DNA from: COE1 sp045579665
GTDB taxonomy: Bacteria; Bacillota; Clostridia; Lachnospirales; Lachnospiraceae
NCBI GenBank assembly: GCA_045579665.1
Contig: JAZNMO010000041.1
Coordinates: 17,089-81,088 of the forward strand
Length of the DNA: 64,000 nucleotides
Direction: 5' to 3'
The position numbers and the translations under genes are program-made. Shown piece after piece: positions 45,251-53,810 of the stretch. The stretch's first letter is position 1, and each line of letters starts with the position of its first letter. Below the pieces are notes generated by a model. The model was not told the DNA's origin and searched no databases. It saw nothing but the letters and a program-made list of their open reading frames with translations.

Positions 45251-46942
45251 CTATGATTCAAACGATATCTTAAGCATCTCTGCTACAGATGTCGTTCCAT
45301 TCAGTACATAATCCGAAGCACTCATTCTCAGAGTTCTCATGCCCTCCTTCAACGCCTGCTCACGCAGTGCCTCAGCGCCCTGTCTGGCACTGATGATGCG
45401 TCGAAGGGAAGGTGTCATCTTCATAATCTCGTATACACCGATACGCCCCTTATAGCCAGTATTACCACATCGGCTACAGCCACAAGGCTCGTATATCGTC
45501 ACAGGCTCTGTACTCTTCTTACCCATCAGCTCAAGCTCCTCCGGGGTCGCATACTTTGCCTGCTTACATACAGGACACAGCTTTCTAACCAGTCGCTGCG
45601 CAATAACACCGATTACCGAATCCGCTATCAGATAAGACTCAATACCCATATCCTCTAATCGGGTAATCGTACTTGCTGCTGAGTTCGTATGCAAGGTACT
45701 TACTACCAAATGTCCTGTAATAGACGCCTGTACAGCTATCTGCGCTGTCTCCTGATCTCGAATCTCACCAATCATGATGATATCCGGGTCCTGTCGCAGA
45801 ATAGAACGAAGTGATGTCGCAAAGGTCAAATCCGCCTTTACATTCACCTGTACCTGATTAACACCCTCTAAGTCTGCCTCTACCGGGTCCTCTACTGTAA
45901 TAATATTCACATCTTCTTTATTAAGCTCACTTAATGCTGTATACAGCGTGGTTGACTTACCACTTCCTGTAGGTCCTGTTACCAGCATAATGCCGTGTGG
46001 ATTCCTTAGAATCTCATCAAACTGCTTCAGCTCGTAAGGCTTCAGACCTAACTGACTCTTCTCTCTGGTCAATGCCATCTTAGCTGTAAGTCGCATAACC
46101 GCCTTCTCACCATGCACAGTGGGAAGAATCGATACTCGGATATCGTACTCTACACGGTCTACAATCTGTGTAATACGACCATCCTGCGGCTTACGCTTCT
46201 CTGATATATCCATACCGCCAATAATCTTAATACGGGCGATAATGGCACTTAAAACATTACTGTTATAATATGCTCTGTTATGTAATACACCGTCGATACG
46301 GTATCTGACTCTGATACGGTTCTCCAACGGCTCTATATGAATATCTGATGCTCTCTGACGTACCGCTGCGTCAATCATCTCCTTAACCAGCGTTACGATT
46401 GGAGAATTACTGATATCCTCCTGCTCGGACTCTTCCTCAGTCTTCTCCAGCTTCTTCTCCTTAGCATATGCATTCAGGGCGGTCTTAACCTCTTCCTGAC
46501 TGTAGTACTTATCAATCGCAAGCATGATGCTTCGTGTTGTCGCTACAACAGGCTCTACCTGATAGTTGGTAATAATCTGGACATCCTCTATAGCATAATA
46601 ATCCAAAGGATTCGCCATCGCTACCAGAAGTACACCCTTACTACCTTCCTTAAATGCATACGGCATCATTACGTTCTTCTTCATTAAATTCGCTGGAATC
46701 AAGCCTAAAATATTGTCATCCACTGTAATATTCTGCAAATCTACCAATGACATATTCAACTGCTTACTGAGAACCTCTGCTAAATTCTCCTCTGTAAGAA
46801 CACCTTCATCTACCAAACACTCTCCCAGCTTCTTGCCGGTTTCCTTGTGCTTTGCTAATGCTCTCTCCAACTGTCCCTCATTGATAAAACCTCTTTGAAT
46901 CAATAAGGAACCCATTTTCACCCTTTTTCTTGCTATTTCCAC
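45251..46942 (-). CDS. pilB: type IV pilus assembly ATPase with MshEN N-terminus
   Basis: Hexameric extension ATPase of the GspE/PilB family, 563 aa. The N-terminus has two consecutive MshEN-type motifs (MGSLLIQRGFINEGQLERAL and LGECLVDEGVLTEENLAEVL), the fold that binds cyclic-di-GMP in MshE and some PilB proteins. The ATPase core has Walker A GPTGSGKSTT, an Asp box (VEDPVE), Walker B IMIGEIRDQETA and a His box (STLHTNSAAST). A four-Cys Zn site (CPVC, then CSRC) follows. The start is GTG at 46942, kept because RKRVKMG fits the MshEN start; ATG at 46915 is possible. Confidence 0.93.
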   Translation of the reverse strand: MEIARKRVKMGSLLIQRGFINEGQLERALAKHKETGKKLGECLVDEGVLTEENLAEVLSKQLNMSLVDLQNITVDDNILGLIPANLMKKNVMMPYAFKEGSKGVLLVAMANPLDYYAIEDVQIITNYQVEPVVATTRSIMLAIDKYYSQEEVKTALNAYAKEKKLEKTEEESEQEDISNSPIVTLVKEMIDAAVRQRASDIHIEPLENRIRVRYRIDGVLHNRAYYNSNVLSAIIARIKIIGGMDISEKRKPQDGRITQIVDRVEYDIRVSILPTVHGEKAVMRLTAKMALTREKSQLGLKPYELKQFDEILRNPHGIMLVTGPTGSGKSTTLYTALSELNKEDVNIITVEDPVEADLEGVNQVQVNVKADLTFATSLRSILRQDPDIIMIGEIRDQETAQIAVQASITGHLVVSTLHTNSAASTITRLEDMGIESYLIADSVIGVIAQRLVRKLCPVCKQAKYATPEELELMGKKSTEPVTIYEPCGCSRCGNTGYKGRIGVYEIMKMTPSLRRIISARQGAEALREQALKEGMRTLRMSASDYVLNGTTSVAEMLKISFES

Positions 46943-47066
46943 TCTTATCCCGACTTTCTCTCAATACTCTCTTTGGATATTCATTTACATACTTCTGTCA
47001 CATAAGCTCGATGCATAAAATCTACTTTTATACAACTATCATACAAATCAAGCAAAAAACAAATAG

Positions 47067-47095
47067 ATTATATCCAATATTTACTACTTACGCAA
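47067..47095 (-). promoter_or_regulatory. sigma-A promoter before pilB
   Basis: On the minus strand TTGCGT (47090-47095), a 17-base spacer and TATAAT (47067-47072), about 120 bases before pilB. This suggests that pilB and the following pilus genes have a start of their own, apart from pilT. No cyclic-di-GMP riboswitch was recognised in the leader. Confidence 0.75.
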
Positions 47096-47154
47096 GTGTT
47101 ATTTGACACTTTTTTGACGTTTTTTGACACATTTTTAGCTATTTAAGCTGTATT

Positions 47155-48213
47155 TTATGTTAACCTCGTACGAATATACTCCTGATCCTGTGCAAACTGT
47201 AATGCCATTTCTCTATCAATCTTATAATCAGCGTATAACTGTGCCAATGCATCGTCCATTGTTATCATACCCATCTTACGATTGGTCTGCATTACGCTGA
47301 TAAGCTGATGAGTCTTACCCTCACGAATCATATTACGTACCGCCGGATTCGCATGTAATACCTCAAATGCTGCTACTCGTCCCTTTTCACCTACAGTAGG
47401 AACCAGCTGCTGCGATATAACAGCCTCCAATACATTCGCAAACTGCACTCGAATCTGCTGCTGCTGATGCGGTGGAAATACGTCAATCACACGGTCTACA
47501 GTGCTAGGTGCGCCAATGGTGTGCAATGTCGAGAACACAAGATGTCCTGTCTCTGCTGCTGTAACCGCTGTACTAATGGTCTCAAAGTCACGCATCTCAC
47601 CCACCAGAATAACATCCGGGTCCTCACGAAGTGCTGCTCGTAAGCCTCTTGCATAACTATTCGCATCCAAGCCAATCTCTCGCTGATTAACAATGGAACG
47701 CTTATGATGATGCAAATACTCGATAGGATCCTCAAGCGTGATAACATGCGCCTCTCTTGTCTTATTAATTGTATCAATCAAAGATGCCAGTGTAGTAGAC
47801 TTACCACTACCTGTCGGTCCTGTTACTAACACCAGACCTCTCTTCTTCTGGGTCAACTCAACCACCGAATCCGGAATACCAAGCTCCTTTGGTGACGGTA
47901 TGTCCTTACCTACCAAACGAAATGCCATGGCAATAGAGCCTCTCTGCTTATAGATATTTGCTCTAAATCGTCCCTCTCCTGCAATTGCATATGACATATC
48001 AACTTCACCATATTCGTCAAAGCGTAGTCTTTGATTCTCATTCATAATGTGAAGTGCCATCTCTACTGTATCTGTAGGCTGCAATGCCGGTGCCTTTACC
48101 GAATACAATCTACCGTTTACTCTCATCTTAGGAGGAATACCTACAGTGAAATGCACATCGGAAGCACCAATCTCCTTTGCCTTCATCAGAATTTCCTCAA
48201 TCATAACTGCCAT
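47155..48213 (-). CDS. pilT: type IV pilus retraction ATPase
   Basis: A 352-aa PilT-family ATPase that depolymerises pili and powers twitching. It shows the PilT N-terminal MRVNGRLYSV, Walker A GPTGSGKSTT, LEDPIEYLHHHKRSIVNQREIG, Walker B ILVGEMRDFETI, His box STLHTIGAPSTVDR, and the PilT-specific AFEVLHANPAVRNMIREGKTHQL (the family AIRNLIRE motif is close). The start is ATG 48213, with a weak ribosome site. It is the first gene of the cluster, with its own promoter. Confidence 0.95.
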   Translation of the reverse strand: MAVMIEEILMKAKEIGASDVHFTVGIPPKMRVNGRLYSVKAPALQPTDTVEMALHIMNENQRLRFDEYGEVDMSYAIAGEGRFRANIYKQRGSIAMAFRLVGKDIPSPKELGIPDSVVELTQKKRGLVLVTGPTGSGKSTTLASLIDTINKTREAHVITLEDPIEYLHHHKRSIVNQREIGLDANSYARGLRAALREDPDVILVGEMRDFETISTAVTAAETGHLVFSTLHTIGAPSTVDRVIDVFPPHQQQQIRVQFANVLEAVISQQLVPTVGEKGRVAAFEVLHANPAVRNMIREGKTHQLISVMQTNRKMGMITMDDALAQLYADYKIDREMALQFAQDQEYIRTRLT

Positions 48214-48248
48214 ATGTCTTACACCGCTTTCTAGAAAAATATGGGATT

Positions 48249-48277
48249 ATTGTAACCTGTTATGTTAACTTGTGCAA
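48249..48277 (-). promoter_or_regulatory. sigma-A promoter of pilT
   Basis: On the minus strand TTGCAC (48272-48277), a 17-base spacer and TACAAT (48249-48254), about 35 bases before the pilT ATG. Confidence 0.75.
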
Positions 48278-48394
48278 GTAAAAGCGCGTTTTTAAGGCAT
48301 TTTCGTTAAAAATCACGTTTTTAATTAGTCGAAATGCCAAAATTCTCTTGTTTTCTGTGCAGTTTCAACCATGTTCTTTTCTTTTTTTATCACT

Positions 48395-48474
48395 AAAAAA
48401 GGCCTAATCAGTTTACATAATGTAGTTATGTTGCACTTTCGGGCATATAACTATTTCCACTGCTTTAGGCCTTT
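48395..48474 (-). terminator. long terminator hairpin of the GH43 gene
   Basis: On the minus strand AAAGGCCTAA pairs with TTAGGCCTTT, enclosing a second imperfect stem (ATAGTTATATGC with GCAACATAACTAC), followed by TTTTTT, 20-100 bases past the GH43 stop. With the pilT promoter it fills the space between the two genes. Confidence 0.8.
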
Positions 48475-48495
48475 ATTTTGTCTTACGTGCTTTGT

Positions 48496-50100
48496 TTATT
48501 TCTTCGCTAATCTACACGCCTTATATGTGAAGCTTTCTAATCTTGCCTCTGCGTGTTTTGCTGCATACAGCGCAATATAGTTACCGGTAAAGCATCCCCC
48601 TACTTCTGTAGTAAGATACTGTGCCTCTCCTTCTCCTATCGTACAAAAGTTCTCTCCATCCGTACTATAAGAGAAGCTGTATGCTTCCTTTGAACCTTCC
48701 AAACGTAAAGTCACTGTATTATCTGTATATGGAATCACTACCTCTGTTGCCTTAAGAGAACCTATCTGGCGTTTCAGCACAATCGAACACATCCCATCTA
48801 CAAAGGTTAATGCCGCCTCATAGTGATGATGCGGATTCATATAGATAGAAAGCCCTGTCTCCCCCTCATCCGTACTATTCTGTAGGCTCAGCTTCACTGT
48901 CGCCGTAAAGTCAAAATGCTCCTGCCTGCGGCAAATCAAAGCCTTTGGTTCATCCTCATTTAATGCATACGCATTACCATGCAGAAGTACGCCATCCTTC
49001 GTAGGCTCTATCAGATTTCCTGTCGGATTATAGATATAATTCCATGACGGATGCAGTGTTGTTGTATGAAACTGATCTGTTACATCACTTCCTGCGATAT
49101 AGTGCCAAGCGCTTACTCGGGTTGCTCCCTCATTGGACGCTGTATTCTTCGCTGCCTCACTACCAATATAGTCTTCTTCATTGGTCATTTGTTCATGCTG
49201 TCTTTTCTTTTCTACATCTCTGTCTACACATATATTCTCTTCCACATGTCCATTATTACCGCACACCGGCCATCCGTTTTTCCACTCTACAGGCACCAGC
49301 ATGGTCTCACGTCCCATATTGTGACGGAACGGATAACTAAGCGGTCTGTTCCCCAGGCACACTGCCCACCAGTTTCCATTTACATCGGTGAAGAGGTCTG
49401 CGTGTCCGATTGCTTTTATTGGAAGCTCTGTTCCTCGATTGGTCAGTATCGGATTGTGAGGACATGACTCATACGGTCCAAATACCTCTTTCGCACGGGC
49501 AATGGTAGTCATATGCCCAAGCTCTGTTCCGCCCTCCGCAATCATCAGATAATAATAGCCATTTATCTTATATAAATGCGGTCCCTCAGGATTATTTCCT
49601 CCTGTACCATTCCATGCATACTGCTTTTCACCGATTGCCTCGCCGGTCCCTACATTGATTTCACAGATAAATACTCCCGAATCTGTTCCTGTGTAATACA
49701 CTCTTCCATCATCATCAAAGAACAGCGATGGGTCAATGCCTCCAAACGGCAGTCTGATAGGCTCGGACCACTCTCCTGCCGGGTCTGTCGCTGTTACGAT
49801 AAAATTAATATTCTCCGGCGGTGCTACGTTTGTTACGATACAGTAATACACACCCTTATGATAACGAATAGTCGGCGCATAGATACCAAGACAGTTCGGT
49901 GCTCCCTTTGGAAGCTTCAGCTGACTATCTCTAGTCAATACATGTCCTATCTGTTCCCATGTCACCAAATCCCTACTATGGTAAATCGGAAGTCCCGGGA
50001 AATACTCAAAGGTACTAGTTACCAGATAGAAATCCTCCCCTACTCTACATATACTCGGGTCCGGATGAAATCCCGATAAAATTGGATTTATATATTGCAT
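48496..50100 (-). CDS. GH43 beta-xylosidase / alpha-L-arabinofuranosidase
   Basis: A 534-aa intracellular glycosidase (no signal peptide) of family GH43, releasing xylose or arabinose from short oligosaccharides. N-terminal five-blade propeller with the three acidic residues in HPDPSI, GGIDPSLFF and PEGPHLYK; the C-terminal beta-sandwich (about 330-530, with HWNYIYNP-like WNYIYNPTG) is typical of XynB-type two-domain enzymes. A polar insert with EEDYIGSEAAKN lies between domains. AAGGAGG precedes the ATG. No transporter is adjacent, so substrate entry must depend on other loci, perhaps the ABC system at 53-64 kb. Confidence 0.92.
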   Translation of the reverse strand: MQYINPILSGFHPDPSICRVGEDFYLVTSTFEYFPGLPIYHSRDLVTWEQIGHVLTRDSQLKLPKGAPNCLGIYAPTIRYHKGVYYCIVTNVAPPENINFIVTATDPAGEWSEPIRLPFGGIDPSLFFDDDGRVYYTGTDSGVFICEINVGTGEAIGEKQYAWNGTGGNNPEGPHLYKINGYYYLMIAEGGTELGHMTTIARAKEVFGPYESCPHNPILTNRGTELPIKAIGHADLFTDVNGNWWAVCLGNRPLSYPFRHNMGRETMLVPVEWKNGWPVCGNNGHVEENICVDRDVEKKRQHEQMTNEEDYIGSEAAKNTASNEGATRVSAWHYIAGSDVTDQFHTTTLHPSWNYIYNPTGNLIEPTKDGVLLHGNAYALNEDEPKALICRRQEHFDFTATVKLSLQNSTDEGETGLSIYMNPHHHYEAALTFVDGMCSIVLKRQIGSLKATEVVIPYTDNTVTLRLEGSKEAYSFSYSTDGENFCTIGEGEAQYLTTEVGGCFTGNYIALYAAKHAEARLESFTYKACRLAKK

Positions 50101-50338
50101 ATTTGCCTCCTTAATTTATATCATTTATTTTATTTACAACTACCTGAATCCCAAATCGTCATTGCCAAATTTCATCCATTCACAATGTCGTTCTGGCGCA
50201 GTTTTCACACTTATTCTCTTATATTATCAAAACAATAAACAGTGCAAAAATTAGATATTTTTTATTATAAAAATCCTTACTTCTTACACCATCACCTATT
50301 TTACATTTCAAGAACAACCTTTGCCTTCGACATAATTT

Positions 50339-51115
50339 CTACCTAAAGTATTTCTCAATTATTTCCTCGATTGTTCCCATATCCAGTGGATTGTCTTTTG
50401 TCTCATAAGTGGTAATCAATTGAATTGTAGGGATTATCCCGTTAGAAGTGTAGGTTTGAAACTTTCTTTGTGTTTTTCTGATATATCCTTCGTCATCCAT
50501 TTTCCCAAAATGCTCCCAGTAGTAGATTTGTCCTGTCTTTGGATGTCGTATAGTGAAATCAGGATATATTGTAATTCCATCCAGTATTAGTTTGCATTCA
50601 TATCGATAAGGAATCTGATTTCTATATAGATATGCTGTTATCATCGCCTCTGACTTTGACCTTACTTTGTGTCCTGCAACAGTCTTATGGAGCAGATGCT
50701 CCGGGAATTCCGGATTTGTCTCATATGGCTCCTGCATCCATGCTTCTATCATCTGATTTTTGGTCTTTACTCCTTCTCCCAGTAGTGCCAGGCAACCTTT
50801 ATCATTTTCTACCAGCTCCTCTACATGCTTTCTCTTGCCATTCTTCTGCTTTAGATAGGCATCAACAGCACGTTTTTCCTGCTCCAGATCTTCCAGCATA
50901 CAAGTCCAGTACTTCTTCCACGCCAGTTGCCTTGCCAGTTCCCTGTTTTCGGCTGGTATGTATGTTTTGGTATGACCATCGCTGACATAGTATTTGTATC
51001 CATTTCCATTTATACAATATATTAGTTTTCCATTTGGATAATTCTTTAGTTTTTCTTCAACCACATCAACCTGTTTTTTTAATTTCTTTTGTTCCTTCAC
51101 TAATTTCTGATGCAT
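50339..51115 (-). CDS. PD-(D/E)XK nuclease-like protein of unknown role, paralogue of 10915-11682
   Basis: A 258-aa protein with the same layout as the gene at 10915-11682: N-terminal coiled coil with EEKLKNYPNGKLIY, NGNGYKYY, YIPAENRELARQLAWKK, then EPYETNPEFPEHLLHK, RSKSEAMI, IPYRYECKL, YPDFTIRHP and IYYWEHFGKMDD. Candidate metal ligands are the Glu of SKSE, the Asp of PDF and the Glu of EHFG, the PD-(D/E)XK pattern without the canonical Lys. AAGGAGG (51117-51123) precedes the ATG. Hairpins and AATGTAAAAA motifs lie just upstream. The function is unknown; DNA cutting is inferred only from the motif pattern. Confidence 0.8.
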   Translation of the reverse strand: MHQKLVKEQKKLKKQVDVVEEKLKNYPNGKLIYCINGNGYKYYVSDGHTKTYIPAENRELARQLAWKKYWTCMLEDLEQEKRAVDAYLKQKNGKRKHVEELVENDKGCLALLGEGVKTKNQMIEAWMQEPYETNPEFPEHLLHKTVAGHKVRSKSEAMITAYLYRNQIPYRYECKLILDGITIYPDFTIRHPKTGQIYYWEHFGKMDDEGYIRKTQRKFQTYTSNGIIPTIQLITTYETKDNPLDMGTIEEIIEKYFR

Positions 51116-51209
51116 ATTCTACCTCCTTCTTTTAGCTGTAATTTAATCACTCCAGATTTTCACCTCGATTCAGATGCAATATATATCTTTTATATTCCAA
51201 ATACAACCC

Positions 51210-51370
51210 AAATGTAAAAACTCGTTAAGTTAATGTAAAAAATAGGTCTTTTTCATTATACTTTAGGTACCACAACACTTTTTCGCTCTCCTGTACCTTT
51301 CTATTTTCTCCTATCGCACTTTTTTCTTCACATTTTAGGTACCACAGCACTTTTTTGCTCTCCTGTACCT
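51210..51370. repeat. AATGTAAAAA motifs and two AGGTAC hairpins upstream of the nuclease-like gene
   Basis: AAATGTAAAAACTCGT at 51210-51225 and AATGTAAAAAATAGGTC at 51232-51248 are followed by two 34-base hairpins (51265-51298 and 51337-51370): AGGTAC, a loop holding CACTTTTT and CTCTCCT, and GTACCT. Layout matches the 53-bp units at 10653-10914 (GGTA, CTTTTTT, a CT-rich loop, TACC), with different stem bases. The rest of 51116-51502 has no gene. Confidence 0.85.
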
Positions 51371-51502
51371 TTATCATGTCAAAATCTTAACCTCACCTTT
51401 GCTCCACATCCAAAGATACCTCTCCCATACATAAGCCAACAACAACCTTGCATTTCACTACATTCTCACGATGCGCTATCACACCAATCCCTCCAAAACA
51501 AC

Positions 51503-51542
51503 AAAAAAAGCCGCCCCAATGACCCAAGTCACTAGTGCGGCA
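51503..51542 (-). terminator. terminator of the lacI-type gene and its operon
   Basis: On the minus strand GCCGCACTAGTGAC pairs imperfectly with GTCATTGGGGCGGC around TTGG and is followed by TTTTTTTG. It lies just past the stop at 51547. Confidence 0.85.
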
Positions 51543-51546
51543 GTTT

Positions 51547-52590
51547 TTATCTTTCTACTACGCTTTCTTTCTCTATTAGCTTACCTTCCACGACGCTGAT
51601 ACCGGCACGGTCAAGGGTTCCCGCCAGCTTCTTTAACAGAATGCTGACAGCGCGCCTTGCCATCTCCGTCATATCAACCTCATATGTGGTAATTCCGATA
51701 TCGCATAAGCCATGGTCCAGATAGTTGTCAAAGCCAACCACTGAAACATCCTCCGGCACACGAAGCCCCTTATCCCGAATCAGGTTAATCAGCTGCCCCG
51801 CAATCATATCACAATTACAAACAAATGCACTTGGCATAGCCCCAGGAAGCTTCATATGTACCTCGGGAATCATCAGTCCCGATTCGATATCTCTATCCTC
51901 AATCAGCCACTCCTGCTTTGGCATAATCCCCTGCTCCAGCAGAGCCTTGGTATATCCAAGGTATCTGTCTGTAATACTGTCTGTTGCCAAAAGTGTTCCA
52001 ACGTATCCTATATCCGTATGTCCTTTGCTAATCAAATACTTTGTCAGAAGATAAGCACCCATATAACCATTGGATATCACAGAATCCGTCCGCCATCTTG
52101 CATCATAGAAATCAAGGAATACGATAGGAAGCTTAATCTCCTCATCAAGCATATCTGCATACGCCTTACCCGGCTTGCCAAGAACAATCAGACAATCTGC
52201 CTTGTTCTCAGATACAAGCCTTGGTAGCAGTTCATCTTCCTCCATCACGTCCTGTACAATCTCAAGAAGTGTAAAGCAGCTTCTTTGCATCGCCTGCTCA
52301 GCCACCTCCTGATACAGCTTCCAGTAAAAAGACTTACTGCTGCCCGCATATCGCTGGGAAATCAGGATACCAATCGTGTAGCTCTTTGCTCCTTCCCGAA
52401 ATCCGGTGGCATTGCCACTCCCCTTCGGAATATACTGATATCCCATCTCCTTTGCAAGCTGCTTAATCTTAGCTCTTACTTCCTCACTAACCCCTTTTTG
52501 ATCCGATAATGCTTTCGACACGGTAACTGTACTGATATTCAGTTGTTTGGCTATATCAGCCATTTTTACAGTCTTACTTATCTTAGCCAT
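51547..52590 (-). CDS. LacI-family transcriptional regulator
   Basis: A 347-aa regulator: N-terminal helix-turn-helix with KMADIAKQLNISTVTVSKALSDQKGVSEEVRAKI, a hinge (about 48-60), and a sugar-binding periplasmic-protein-like core (about 70-345) with LPIVFLDFYD, SVISNGYMGAYLLTKYLISKGH, DIGYVG and VPEDVSVVGFDN. It is the last gene of the glycan operon, after GH130, and probably represses that operon until its sugar is bound. The hinge lacks the classic paired Leu, so operator preference is uncertain. A perfect 31-bp inverted repeat lies 43 bases upstream of its ATG. Confidence 0.9.
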   Translation of the reverse strand: MAKISKTVKMADIAKQLNISTVTVSKALSDQKGVSEEVRAKIKQLAKEMGYQYIPKGSGNATGFREGAKSYTIGILISQRYAGSSKSFYWKLYQEVAEQAMQRSCFTLLEIVQDVMEEDELLPRLVSENKADCLIVLGKPGKAYADMLDEEIKLPIVFLDFYDARWRTDSVISNGYMGAYLLTKYLISKGHTDIGYVGTLLATDSITDRYLGYTKALLEQGIMPKQEWLIEDRDIESGLMIPEVHMKLPGAMPSAFVCNCDMIAGQLINLIRDKGLRVPEDVSVVGFDNYLDHGLCDIGITTYEVDMTEMARRAVSILLKKLAGTLDRAGISVVEGKLIEKESVVER

Positions 52591-52632
52591 ACGAACACCC
52601 TTTTATCTCAGAAATTTTACCCTCATAATCTC

Positions 52633-52663
52633 CAAATATCGTTTCCGAAGTCAACGATATTTG
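52633..52663. promoter_or_regulatory. perfect 31-bp inverted repeat before the lacI-type gene
   Basis: CAAATATCGTT and AACGATATTTG form 11-bp perfect arms around a 9-base spacer. It lies between the GH130 gene and the regulator gene. It could be an operator or an RNA hairpin controlling the regulator gene. Confidence 0.7.
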
Positions 52664-52664
52664 C

Positions 52665-52699
52665 ATACGCCAAGCCTTCCGTATATGGGCTTGGCGTAT
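52665..52699 (-). terminator. 12-bp stem hairpin after GH130, terminator or processing element
   Basis: ATACGCCAAGCC and GGCTTGGCGTAT pair perfectly around an 11-base loop, directly after the GH130 stop. No T-run follows, so it may stabilise the upstream mRNA or cause partial termination. Confidence 0.55.
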
Positions 52700-52701
52700 T
52701 G

Positions 52702-53724
52702 TTAGCGACGTCCAATCTCCGTATCAGAGGTTGTAACTACGCTATGCTTCTTGATATAATCAACGATTTCATCAAACTTTGTAAATGCAAGACCTACATA
52801 GCTGTCTGCTGCACCATAGTAAATAGCAATCTTGCCACTCTCAGGGTCATGCAATGTAGCACATGGGAAGCATACATTTGGCACGAACCCTCTTTCCTCA
52901 TACCACTCTTCAGGAGTTAAGAGGAAATTCTCGCAACGATACTTCACTATAGACGGATTCTCCAAATCAAGAATCGCACCACCGATGCTGTATACGAATC
53001 CGTTACAGGTTCCGCTTACACCATGATAGAACAATAACCATCCTTCACTTGTCTCGATTGGTGCTGCACCGCCGCCAATCTTAACAGACTCCCACCATGC
53101 ACTACCACGGCCCATAACATGTCTATGCTTGCCCCAATATGTAAGGTCAGGACTCTCACTTACGAAAACATCGCCAAATGGTGTATGTCCACTATCTGAA
53201 GGTCTTGAAAGCATCATAAAGTTGCCGTTAATCTTTCTAGGGAAAAGAACAGCATTTCTATTGAACGGAAGGAATGGATTCTCGATTCTTGTGAAAGTCT
53301 TAAAATCCTTTGTCTTAGCCATTCCAATTGCCGCACCATAGAAGTCTCCACACCAGATGATATAATAGGTATCCTCTACCTTAACAAGACGAGGATCGTA
53401 TGCATATACAGGCATAAAAGGCTCACCATTCTCATCTACAAAAGGAATCTTATTCTCATCGAAATCCCAGTGAATCGCATCCTTACTTCTTCCCATATAG
53501 ATATATGGAATACCATTTGTCTGCTCTCCACGGAACACGCCGATAAATTCATCCTCATAAGGCATTACTGCACTGTTGAAAATTCTTGCAACACCCTTTA
53601 CCGGATTACGTCCGATAATCGGATTCTCTGTATATCTCCAAACAGGTGCATCCTTTAAGCCTTCCGGCTTCTCCTGCCACGGAACATTCTTAAGTGGCGG
53701 AGCTATCATCTTAATATCACTCAT
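52702..53724 (-). CDS. GH130 beta-1,4-mannooligosaccharide phosphorylase-like enzyme
   Basis: A 340-aa intracellular five-blade propeller enzyme of family GH130. It shows NPIIGRNPVKGVARIFNSAVMPY, VFRGEQTNGIPYIYMGRSKDAIHW, VYAYDPRLVKVEDTYYIIWCGDFYGAAIGMA and ARIFNSA; the Asp of YDPR is the proposed acid. Members phosphorolyse beta-mannosides to mannose-1-phosphate, and some hydrolyse them. It has no signal peptide. The ribosome site is weak. It lies in a glycan-uptake operon, after the solute-binding protein. The exact glycan (mannan, N-glycan core or other) is not set by sequence alone. Confidence 0.87.
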   Translation of the reverse strand: MSDIKMIAPPLKNVPWQEKPEGLKDAPVWRYTENPIIGRNPVKGVARIFNSAVMPYEDEFIGVFRGEQTNGIPYIYMGRSKDAIHWDFDENKIPFVDENGEPFMPVYAYDPRLVKVEDTYYIIWCGDFYGAAIGMAKTKDFKTFTRIENPFLPFNRNAVLFPRKINGNFMMLSRPSDSGHTPFGDVFVSESPDLTYWGKHRHVMGRGSAWWESVKIGGGAAPIETSEGWLLFYHGVSGTCNGFVYSIGGAILDLENPSIVKYRCENFLLTPEEWYEERGFVPNVCFPCATLHDPESGKIAIYYGAADSYVGLAFTKFDEIVDYIKKHSVVTTSDTEIGRR

Positions 53725-53810
53725 TCTAAAAACCTAACCTGTGGCATGACAGGTGCCATCATCGACACCCATCATTATCCTACAGGACTTCCCTTTCATT
53801 AAACTAATTC

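Noticed and set aside
46943..47060. Cyclic-di-GMP riboswitch in the pilB leader
   Set aside because: Looked for because of the pilus and MshEN context, but the conserved GEMM core sequences are not present.
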